NCBI GenBank assembly: GCA_900548635.1 | Contig: URLP01000114.1 | Coordinates: forward strand, 1-5,513 | Length of the DNA stretch: 5,513 bases | Direction: 5' to 3' | DNA from: an uncultured Megasphaera sp. | GTDB taxonomy: Bacteria; Bacillota; Negativicutes; Veillonellales; Megasphaeraceae | In this document: one piece after another, positions 1 to 5,490 of the stretch | Layout of the letters: every line of letters begins with the position of its first letter | Position numbering within the stretch: the stretch's first letter is position 1 | Made by a program: the position numbers and the translations under genes | Notes under the pieces: model-generated | Databases searched by the model: none | The model's input: only the letters and a program-made list of their open reading frames with translations | What the model was told of the DNA's origin: nothing

Positions 1-59
1 GTACCGCCGCCGATGATGAGGACATCCGTATGGATGATCTTCTCGCTGGTAATCTGCAT
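1..59 (-). CDS. N-terminus of a FAD/NAD-binding protein, probably adenylylsulfate reductase alpha subunit (AprA-like); runs off the left edge
   Basis: Only 19 complete codons are visible: MQITSEKIIHTDVLIIGGG, with a following ACN (Thr) codon cut by the window edge. The DVLIIGGGT stretch is the beta strand and glycine-rich turn that open a dinucleotide-binding Rossmann fold, as at the N-terminus of the fumarate reductase/AprA flavoprotein family. The ATG at 57-59 is preceded by AAAGGAG (71-77), which directly abuts the cysA stop codon, so the gene is translated as part of the same operon with an 18-bp gap. A flavoprotein immediately after a sulfate ABC importer in an anaerobe suggests the AprA-like APS reductase (adenylylsulfate to sulfite plus AMP). 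This is inferred from position and the first residues; another FAD-dependent oxidoreductase is possible. The start and the nucleotide-binding motif are seen; the product name is not proven. Confidence 0.6.
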   Translation of the reverse strand, partial: MQITSEKIIHTDVLIIGGG

Positions 60-77
60 AGTCGGATACACTCCTTT

Positions 78-1139
78 TTAAATATAGAAAACGTCGGCCG
101 GGGTCATGGCACTGTTTTCTTTGAGATACGTCTTGTCGCCGTCGAGGACGTACAAGCGGTAAATCAGGACCTGGACGGTCTCGCCTACCGTAAGGGGCGG
201 ATCATCGAAGGAATACTCGCCGTGGATGGCAAGGCCCTTGATGTTGACCGTCACGTCGAGGTGGCTGCCGCGGAAGACGACAGCTTCGACCTTCCCTTCT
301 TCAGCGGCACTGATGTACTGCTGGAGCGTCCCGTATTTGTAAATCTTCAGGAATTCTGGGCGGATGATGGCTTCTTTGCTTTCACCGATGTTTCGGAAGC
401 CGGTGAGGATGTGGCAGTTTGGGATGGTTACCGGAGTTCCGATAAATTGTGCGACAAAAGGCGTCTTAGGCGAACGGTAAATATCGAGCGGCGTACCGAC
501 CTGTTCGATATGGCCGTGGTTGGTGATGATGATTTCATCGGCTACTTCGACGGCTTCGTCCTGGTCGTGGGTGACGAAGATACTCGTAATGCCGACGCGG
601 TGGATCGTATCCTTGAGCCAGTTGCGCAGTTCCTGACGCACTTTGGCGTCGATGGCCGCAAAGGGTTCATCGAGGAGCAGGACCTGCGGGTTCGGTGCCA
701 GGGCCCGGGCAAAGGCCACGCGCTGGCGCTGGCCGCCCGAGAGCTGGTTGGGATAGCGCTTCTCCATGCCGGAAAGGCCGACGAGGTCGATCATTTCCAG
801 GACGCGGCGGCGTATCTCATCTTTCGGCCGCTTCTGTATCTCCAGGCCGAAGGCGACGTTGTCGAAGACCGTCATATAGCGGAAAAGGGCGTAGTTCTGG
901 AAGACGAAGCCGATGCCCCGCTTGGCGGCGGGAATGTCGTTGACGCGGCGCCCGTCGATGAAGATATCACCGGCATTCGGGTTCTCGAGGCCTGCCAGCA
1001 TGCGCAGGATCGTCGTCTTGCCGCTGCCGCTCGGTCCGAGGAGGGCGACGAGCTTGCCCTTTTCAATGCCGAAGGAGACATCGCGCGAGGCGTGGAAGGA
1101 ACCGTAATTCTTTTCGATGTGTTTCATTTCGACGTACAT
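78..1139 (-). CDS. cysA: Sulfate/thiosulfate ABC transporter ATP-binding protein CysA
   Basis: This 353-residue protein is the cytoplasmic ATPase that powers sulfate import through the CysT/CysW channel. All ABC motifs are present: Walker A GPSGSGKTT (35-43), Q-loop Gln81 in FVFQNYALF, signature LSGGQ (133-137), Walker B VLLLDEP (153-159) and H-loop His191 in VTHDQDEA. Residues from about 235 on form a TOBE-like regulatory domain (IIRPEFLKIY at 258-267), usual for the CysA/MalK group, and the length is typical. The chosen ATG (1137-1139) has AAAGGAGGT ending 7 bases upstream; the in-frame GTG at 1146-1148 lies inside that Shine-Dalgarno sequence and is unlikely to be the start. It follows cysW after 15 bp. 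The D-loop reads AAID rather than the common AALD, a mild variation. Sulfate over thiosulfate or molybdate is inferred from the neighbouring CysP, CysT, CysW and CysK. Confidence 0.93.
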   Translation of the reverse strand: MYVEMKHIEKNYGSFHASRDVSFGIEKGKLVALLGPSGSGKTTILRMLAGLENPNAGDIFIDGRRVNDIPAAKRGIGFVFQNYALFRYMTVFDNVAFGLEIQKRPKDEIRRRVLEMIDLVGLSGMEKRYPNQLSGGQRQRVAFARALAPNPQVLLLDEPFAAIDAKVRQELRNWLKDTIHRVGITSIFVTHDQDEAVEVADEIIITNHGHIEQVGTPLDIYRSPKTPFVAQFIGTPVTIPNCHILTGFRNIGESKEAIIRPEFLKIYKYGTLQQYISAAEEGKVEAVVFRGSHLDVTVNIKGLAIHGEYSFDDPPLTVGETVQVLIYRLYVLDGDKTYLKENSAMTPADVFYI

Positions 1140-1154
1140 GAGCTTCACCTCCTT

Positions 1155-1988
1155 TTACGATGACTTGTCCGCTTTAGCTTCAAGGAACGTGCGCAAAAGC
1201 AGGACGATGACAGCTAAGAGTACTAAGAGCGAGGACACGGCGAAGGCCGCCGTAATGGCATCGGCTGAACCCGATTGGTAGAGGGCGTCGATTTCCAGGG
1301 GCAGCGTAAAGGTCTCGCCGCGCAGTTTGGAAAGGGCGCTGACGGCGCCGAATTCGCCGAGGGCCCGGGCCGTACAGAGGACGATGCCGTAGAGGAGGGC
1401 CCATTTGATCTGCGGCAAGGTGATGCGGAAGAAAATCGTCCAGCCGCTGGCGCCCATGAGGGCTGCCGCTTCTTCTTCATCGCGGCCGTTCGTGCTGAGG
1501 ACGGGGATGATTTCACGGAAGACGAAGGGAAAAGTGACGAAAATCGTCGCCAAGATGACGCCGGGAACGGCGAAGACGATCTGGATATCCGTCCCTAAAT
1601 AGTCGTTCAGGACTTCGATCCATTGGCCGATCCAGCCCATGCGGCCGAAGGTCATGATGAAGGCCAGGCCGGCGATGACCGGTGAAATGGAAAAAGGGAT
1701 ATCGACGAGGGTCGTCAGAAAATGCTTGCCCCGAAAGTCGAACTTGGAAATGGCCCAGGCCGCGCCGAGGCCGAAAATCGTATTGACGATGACGGCGACG
1801 ACTGTCGCGATCAGGGTCAGGCGCAGGGCCGAGAGGACATAAGGCGTCGTCAGGGCCTGGATGTAGAAGTCCCAGCCCTGGGACAGGGAATTGACGATGA
1901 CCGAAATGAGCGGCACGATGAGCATGGCGACGACGAAGACGACGCTAATCGTCAGGAGGACGACTTTCAAGGTATGATTCTCTTTCAT
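1155..1988 (-). CDS. cysW: Sulfate ABC transporter permease subunit CysW
   Basis: This 277-residue integral membrane protein is one half of the transmembrane channel of the sulfate importer. Hydrophobic segments fit six helices, roughly residues 10-33, 55-80, 97-115, 136-158, 196-216 and 245-266. The cytoplasmic EAA loop that docks on CysA is intact: EEEAAALMGASGWTIFFRI, then TLP (171-192). The ALGEFGAVSALS stretch (209-220) is typical of CysW/CysT permeases. The start ATG (1986-1988) is preceded by a GAGGAGGGGA ribosome site. It begins 15 bp after the cysT stop and ends 15 bp before the cysA start. CysW normally pairs with CysT, so its function here depends on what happens to the broken cysT upstream. 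Sulfate specificity comes from family resemblance and context. Confidence 0.93.
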   Translation of the reverse strand: MKENHTLKVVLLTISVVFVVAMLIVPLISVIVNSLSQGWDFYIQALTTPYVLSALRLTLIATVVAVIVNTIFGLGAAWAISKFDFRGKHFLTTLVDIPFSISPVIAGLAFIMTFGRMGWIGQWIEVLNDYLGTDIQIVFAVPGVILATIFVTFPFVFREIIPVLSTNGRDEEEAAALMGASGWTIFFRITLPQIKWALLYGIVLCTARALGEFGAVSALSKLRGETFTLPLEIDALYQSGSADAITAAFAVSSLLVLLAVIVLLLRTFLEAKADKSS

Positions 1989-2003
1989 AGTCTCTCCCCT
2001 CCT

Positions 2004-2849
2004 CTACTGGACACGCCGGGCCTGATGGACCTGGATCATATTGATGGAAAACAAGATGACGAAGGCGATGACCAGCATGGCCAGGGCAATGGCCGTGGCG
2101 CTGGCATAGTCGACGTAGTTCAGTTTCTGCATAATGACGTAGGAAACGACCTGCGTGTGATGCTTGGCACTGTTGCCGGAAATGTAGATGACGCTGCCGT
2201 ATTCGCCGAGGCCCCTGGCAAAGGCCAGGCCGAAGCCCGTGAGGAGTGCCGGCCTTAGTTCCGGGAAAATGATGCGCCGGAAAATGGTGAACTGCGAGGC
2301 GCCGAGCATGCTGCCCGCTTCCTAGTAGGTCGGGTCGAGTTTCTCCAGGACCGGCTGGATGGAGCGGACGACGAAGGGAATACCGACGAAGACCATGGCG
2401 ATGGTCAGGCCGATCTTCGTGTAGGCAATCTGGATACCGAGACTTGCAAAGAAGCTGCCGAAGAAGCCCGTATCCGAATAGAGCTTGGAGAGCGTAATGC
2501 CGGCGACGGCCGTCGGCAGGGCGAAGGGCAGCTCGATGACGCCGTTCAAAAGGCGCTTGCCCGTGAACTCATAGCGGACGAGGACCCAGGCCAGGATGAA
2601 GCCGAAGACGCAGTTGACGAGCGCCGCCAAAAGCGAACAGGAAAGGCTCGTGATGAAGGCATTGCGGATGCCGCTGTTCGTGATCAGCTTGGCGTAGTCG
2701 CCAGCCGTCAGCTGCAGGGAATGGCCAAAGACCGAAGCCAGCGGGATGAGGACCAAAAGGGAAAGCATGGTCAGCGTCATGCCCATGGAGAGGCCGAAGC
2801 CCGGAATAATCTGATTGCGCCCGCCTGAACGGGCAAAAAAGCGTTTCAT
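2004..2849 (-). pseudogene. cysT: Sulfate ABC transporter permease subunit CysT, interrupted by an in-frame amber stop
   Basis: Read through, this is a 281-codon permease of normal length, the partner of CysW. The first part (codons 1-175, 2325-2849) holds about four membrane segments and ends ...VLEKLDPTY. Codon 176 (2322-2324) is TAG. The same frame then continues EAGSMLGASQFTIFRRI, then IFPELRPALL, and two more membrane segments to the stop at 2004-2006. Family members have Glu-Glu-Ala here, so a single GAG to TAG change explains the break; there is no frameshift and no missing sequence. The stop falls at the front of the EAA loop that contacts CysA. The start ATG (2847-2849) has AGGAGGTG upstream; the GTG at 2856-2858 is inside that ribosome site. 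An ATG at 2307-2309, 12 bases beyond the stop and behind a weak AGGAAG, could re-initiate a 101-residue fragment. Possible causes are a true inactivation, suppression, or a sequencing error; the sequence alone cannot tell. Confidence 0.9.
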
Positions 2850-2861
2850 CCGGCTCACCTC

Positions 2862-3905
2862 CTATTCATTGCCGTTGACGTCGGCCATGATCTTGTCGAA
2901 CAAGGCGTCGTCATCGAAAAATTTGACATACGCTGCATCCCAGCCGCCGAAATCGCTGATCTTCGTCAACTTGACGTGTGTATCGAAGCGGTCGGCATGG
3001 CGCTTTAAGATGTCCGGATTCGACGGCCGGAAACCGTTCTTCGCTGCCAGCTCCTGAGCCTCGTCGGAATAGAGGTACTGGAGATAATCCCGGGCCGCAT
3101 CCTCATGGCCTTTGCGCTTAGCCAGGCGGTCGACGACGGCGACGCTCGGCTGGGCCAGGATGCTGACGCTGGGCACGACGAGCTCGAATTTGTCAGGATA
3201 TTCCTGCAGTGAATAAAGCGCTTCGTTTTCCCAGGCAATGAGCACGTCGCCCTGTCCGTTTTCGACGAAGGTCGTCGTCGAACCGCGGGCACCGGAGTCC
3301 ATGACAGTGACGTTCTTATAGAGGTCCGTCACGAAAGCCCGGGTCTTGATCTCATTTCCCCCGAAATGGTCAAGGCCCCAGCTCCAGGCGGCCAGGAAGT
3401 TCCAGCAGGCACCGCCGCTGCTCTTGGGATCCGGCGTAATGACGCTCACGCCGGATTTCACCAGGTCATCCCAGTCGCGTATCCCTTTCGGGTTCCCCTT
3501 GCGCACGAGGAAGACGATGGTCGACGTGTACGGCGCCGAATCATTGGCAAAGTCATCCTGCCAGCCCGCGTGGATGAGGCCGGCCTTCTCGATGAGCGAG
3601 ATGTCATGAGAGAGGGCCAGGGTCACGACGTCGGCCCGGCTGCCTTCGATGACAGAGCGGGCCTGACTGCCCGAGCCGCCGTGGGACTGGATGATGCGGA
3701 TGTTTTTACCTGTTTCTTCTTGATAGTGTTTTTGAAATAATTCATTGTATTCCTTATATAACTCACGCGTTGGATCATACGAGACATTGGTCAGCGTCAG
3801 CGTGCCGTCTTTGTCGGCCTGGCTGCCCCCGCAGCCGGCCAGCACCCCTGTGACGGCAAGCATCACACTGCAGGCCAGTATAGCTATGATATGCTTCTTC
3901 TTCAT
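2862..3905 (-). CDS. cysP: Sulfate-binding lipoprotein of the sulfate/thiosulfate ABC transporter (Sbp/CysP family)
   Basis: This 347-residue extracytoplasmic solute-binding protein captures sulfate and delivers it to CysT/CysW. A lipoprotein signal peptide is clear: KKKH, a hydrophobic stretch (6-21), and a lipobox LAGC with Cys25 as the lipidated residue, so it is anchored to the membrane rather than freely periplasmic. Family motifs follow: QSHGGSGSQARSVIEG (73-88), the DPKSSGGACWNF loop (159-170), GARGSTTTF (205-213) and WENEA (225-229). The 159-170 loop normally reads NPKTSGGARWN, so Cys167 replaces the usual Arg and Asp159 the usual Asn; the effect is unknown. The ATG (3903-3905) follows a G-rich AGGGGGAG ribosome site. 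It starts 41 bp after cysK and ends 12 bp before the cysT ATG. Sulfate versus thiosulfate preference cannot be decided, so the gene could equally be called sbp. Confidence 0.92.
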   Translation of the reverse strand: MKKKHIIAILACSVMLAVTGVLAGCGGSQADKDGTLTLTNVSYDPTRELYKEYNELFQKHYQEETGKNIRIIQSHGGSGSQARSVIEGSRADVVTLALSHDISLIEKAGLIHAGWQDDFANDSAPYTSTIVFLVRKGNPKGIRDWDDLVKSGVSVITPDPKSSGGACWNFLAAWSWGLDHFGGNEIKTRAFVTDLYKNVTVMDSGARGSTTTFVENGQGDVLIAWENEALYSLQEYPDKFELVVPSVSILAQPSVAVVDRLAKRKGHEDAARDYLQYLYSDEAQELAAKNGFRPSNPDILKRHADRFDTHVKLTKISDFGGWDAAYVKFFDDDALFDKIMADVNGNE

Positions 3906-3946
3906 TCTTTCTCCCCCTCTATACCGGCTGGAAAATTTTTTACGGC

Positions 3947-4879
3947 TTACCCCTTAAATAAAGCCGTCGATAAATAGCGTTCACCGCCGTCCGGCAACAG
4001 GACGACGATGGTCTTGCCGGCGTTTTCTGGCTTTTGAGCCAGCTCCAGTGCCGCCTGGAGCGACGCGCCCGACGAGATACCGACCAAAAGGCCGTCCGTC
4101 TTAGCGATTTCCCGGGCCCTCCCATAGGCGTCTTCGTTGGATACGTCGATCACATCATCTACGAGTGACATATCCAGTACCTTCGGGATGAAACCGGCGC
4201 CAATCCCCTGAATGGCGTGCGGTCCCGGGCGGCCGCCGTTTAAAACGGCCGAATCCTTTGGTTCTACGGCGACGATGCGCACCTCTTCACGATGGGCTTT
4301 GAGGCCCTGGGCCGTGCCGGTAATCGTTCCCCCTGTACCGACGGACGAAATGAAGATGTCCACCTTGCCGTCCGTATCGCGCCAGATTTCTTCCGCCGTC
4401 GTGCGGCGGTGAATGGCGGGATTGGCGGGATTGTCGAACTGCTGCGGAATGAAGGCGTTGCCGTAGGCTTTCTTCAGCTCTTCGGCCTTGCCGATGCTGC
4501 CGCGCATCCCCTCGATGCCTGGCGTCAGTACAATTTCCGCTCCCAGTGCCGAAACGATTTTGCGCCGTTCCAGGCTCATCGTATCGGGCATGGTCAAAAT
4601 CAGGTGCAGGCCCTTCACGGCGGCGACCATAGCCAGGCCGACGCCCGTATTGCCGCTCGTCGGTTCGATGATGACCGTATCCTGATTGATTTTCCCCTCT
4701 TTGATACCTTCATCGATCATCGCCGCGGCGACGCGGTCTTTGACGCTCCCTAAAGGATTCATGTATTCCAGCTTCCCCAGGACGCGGGCCTTGAGGCCGT
4801 GCTGCTGCTGCCAGTGCGTCAGCTCCAAGAGCGGCGTCTGGCCAATCAGTTCTGTCAAATATTTTGCCACATGCTCCAT
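3947..4879 (-). CDS. cysK: Cysteine synthase A (O-acetylserine sulfhydrylase), PLP-dependent
   Basis: This 310-residue cytoplasmic enzyme makes L-cysteine and acetate from O-acetyl-L-serine and sulfide, the final step of sulfate assimilation. The fold-type II PLP motifs are all in place: Lys47 in PLGSVKDR forms the Schiff base, PTSGNTG (73-79) is the substrate loop, GTGGTITG (181-188) holds the PLP phosphate, and LVGISSGAS plus LPDGGERYLST close the C-terminal half. Length is exactly usual for CysK and there is no CBS extension, so cystathionine beta-synthase is unlikely. I chose the ATG at 4877-4879, 8 bases after AAAAGGAG, where the protein begins MEHVAKYLTELIGQTPLL as CysK proteins do. The in-frame ATG at 4913-4915 is part of the terminator stem and has no ribosome site. 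It is the first gene of the operon and is directly controlled by the upstream SAM riboswitch. Confidence 0.95.
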   Translation of the reverse strand: MEHVAKYLTELIGQTPLLELTHWQQQHGLKARVLGKLEYMNPLGSVKDRVAAAMIDEGIKEGKINQDTVIIEPTSGNTGVGLAMVAAVKGLHLILTMPDTMSLERRKIVSALGAEIVLTPGIEGMRGSIGKAEELKKAYGNAFIPQQFDNPANPAIHRRTTAEEIWRDTDGKVDIFISSVGTGGTITGTAQGLKAHREEVRIVAVEPKDSAVLNGGRPGPHAIQGIGAGFIPKVLDMSLVDDVIDVSNEDAYGRAREIAKTDGLLVGISSGASLQAALELAQKPENAGKTIVVLLPDGGERYLSTALFKG

Positions 4880-4898
4880 GCCATCAGCTCCTTTTGGC

Positions 4899-4935
4899 AA
4901 AAAGAAAAGCGCCATCTCACAATGCAGATGGCGCT
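4899..4935 (-). terminator. Riboswitch-controlled intrinsic terminator (attenuator) upstream of cysK
   Basis: On the minus strand AGCGCCATCT and AGATGGCGCT (4926-4935 and 4908-4917) form a perfect 10-bp stem with an 8-base loop, followed at once by TTTTCTTTTT (4899-4908). It lies between the aptamer and the cysK ribosome site, so it must be conditional or the operon would be silent. Its 5' arm contains CATCTGC (4924-4930), complementary to GCAGATG at 4961-4967, which overlaps the 3' strand of aptamer helix P1. This gives the usual choice between an antiterminator and a terminator. Confidence 0.9.
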
Positions 4936-4958
4936 ATAAATAGACGTATGCCCATGAC

Positions 4959-5053
4959 TTCATCTGCCAGGTATTCTCCTGCTGGAATTGGCACCTTACG
5001 TACGTAGGTTGCCGCAGCGTCATCGGGCCAGTCCCTCGGCTGCTCTGGATGAA
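4959..5053 (-). ncRNA. SAM-I (S-box) riboswitch aptamer
   Basis: Read on the minus strand, the leader carries the S-box core in order: TTCATC (P1 5' strand, 5048-5053), GCAGC (P2, 5039-5043), GAGGGACTGGCCCGATGA (5020-5037), GCTGC (P2, 5014-5018), GGCAACC (5007-5013), AGGTGCCAATTCCAGCAG (4979-4996) and GATGAA (P1 3' strand, 4959-4964). P1 and P2 pair perfectly, and the GA/GATGA bulge matches the kink-turn of this class. In S-box leaders, bound S-adenosylmethionine stabilises P1, which frees the terminator and turns expression off. The gene set downstream, cysteine synthesis and sulfate uptake, fits feedback from the sulfur end-product SAM. The class assignment is from sequence match; the off-switch logic is from the known family plus the terminator seen here. 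Confidence 0.95.
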
Positions 5054-5061
5054 TAGGTCGT

Positions 5062-5091
5062 ATTGTATTGTCCCTGTTAGTGGCTGTACAA
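5062..5091 (-). promoter_or_regulatory. Possible proximal promoter abutting the SAM riboswitch
   Basis: TTGTAC (5086-5091) and TACAAT (5062-5067) are separated by 18 bases on the minus strand. Initiation about 7 bases after the -10 would fall near 5055, immediately before the first base of aptamer helix P1 (5053). The position is very apt for a riboswitch transcript, but the -35 is two mismatches from consensus, so it is weaker than the distal promoter. The two may both be used, or one may be a relic. Confidence 0.45.
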
Positions 5092-5210
5092 TACGTTTAG
5101 ATTGTACAACACATGATGGTCAAATTTTTTAAGTACCCCATGATAACATACCTCTTAGTCACAATAAAATGGAAATCATTCCCTATCGGAAACGTTACTG
5201 AGATTGTACA
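5085..5210. repeat. Three copies of a TGTACA palindrome in the promoter region
   Basis: TGTACA occurs at 5085-5090, 5103-5108 and 5205-5210. The middle copy lies in the longer palindrome TTGTACAA (5102-5109), and the sequence TGTACAATCT on the minus strand occurs twice (at the middle and right copies). One copy overlaps the distal -10 and one the proximal -35. They could be an operator for a regulator or simply duplicated promoter sequence; no regulator can be named. Confidence 0.35.
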
Positions 5211-5231
5211 CTTTACACAGTACATTGTCAA
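5203..5231 (-). promoter_or_regulatory. Distal sigma-A-type promoter of the cysK operon
   Basis: The minus strand has a perfect -35 TTGACA (5226-5231), a 17-base spacer and a near-consensus -10 TACAAT (5203-5208). Initiation would be near 5196, giving about 140 nt of leader before the aptamer. It is the strongest promoter match in the window. The -10 overlaps a TGTACA palindrome (5205-5210) that recurs downstream, so it may also be an operator site. Confidence 0.75.
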
Positions 5232-5240
5232 GGGATTTTA

Positions 5241-5340
5241 AGCAAAAACTTTCACAATTCAAATATAAAACGTTTTACTTTTCTCTGAAGTTAAAAAAGT
5301 AAAGAAAACAAGTGTTAAAAAAGTACGACAAGTAAATACT
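5241..5340. other. AT-rich spacer with a 12-bp direct repeat and a 12-bp palindrome
   Basis: No gene is seen here. GTTAAAAAAGTA is repeated exactly at 5290-5301 and 5314-5325 (24-bp period), and TAAAACGTTTTA (5266-5277) is a perfect palindrome. The TTACTTTT half next to the palindrome can also pair with AAAAGTAA of the first repeat. The block lies upstream of the distal promoter -35, so it could act as an UP-type or regulator-binding region. Base composition alone can generate such repeats, so the role is open. Confidence 0.35.
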
Positions 5341-5358
5341 TTTCTTCCATCTCGTGAA

Positions 5359-5490
5359 TTGAACCTCTCCCGCTTATAGAAGCGGGAGATTCTTGAGAAG
5401 TTTGATACATGGACTAACGCCTGACAGCCTATTCCAAAGGAGTTAGCTGTCAGGATATCCTTATTCTCAAAGGGCTGTCCAAAAGCCCCT
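5359..5490 (-). ncRNA. Putative omega-RNA (TnpB guide RNA) scaffold in the element right end
   Basis: Several pairings stack up on the minus strand: a 5-bp hairpin GGGCT/AGCCC type (5472-5476 with 5484-5488); a 7-bp enclosing stem TTGAGAA with TTCTCAA (5464-5470 with 5393-5399); within it a perfect 9-bp hairpin CCTGACAGC/GCTGTCAGG (5446-5454 with 5420-5428); and the terminal hairpin at 5366-5389. CTAAC in the loop of the 9-bp hairpin (5442-5446) can pair with GTTAG just outside it (5414-5418), making a possible pseudoknot. This arrangement at an IS605-type right end is like the omega-RNAs of TnpB systems, where the guide is the flanking sequence beyond the element end. The pairings are seen; the RNA function is inferred, and its 5' limit is unknown. 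Confidence 0.5.

Noticed and set aside
30..1163. Long plus-strand open frame (377 codons) antisense to cysA
   Set aside because: It mirrors the cysA codon pattern, has no ribosome site at its start, and the protein is acidic low-information sequence with no recognisable motif, while the opposite strand encodes a complete CysA.
1722..2258. Plus-strand open frame across cysW and cysT
   Set aside because: Asp/Gly/Arg-rich shadow of the GC-rich permease codons, with no ribosome site and no family features.
3906..3946. Terminator between cysK and cysP
   Set aside because: The gap has a T/A run but no convincing stem before it, so the genes are best treated as cotranscribed.
4880..4915. Upstream in-frame ATG that would add 12 residues to CysK
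   Set aside because: It lies in the terminator 3' arm with no Shine-Dalgarno, and the ATG at 4877-4879 has AAAAGGAG at ideal spacing and gives the usual CysK N-terminus.
4880..5200. T-box (tRNA-Cys) leader upstream of cysK
   Set aside because: The conserved T-box antiterminator bulge sequence is absent, while every SAM-I core element is present.
5364..5392. The strong hairpin at 5366-5389 as an intrinsic terminator
   Set aside because: Neither strand has a T-tract after the stem; the GAAT and TCAA flanks fit an IS605-type end better.
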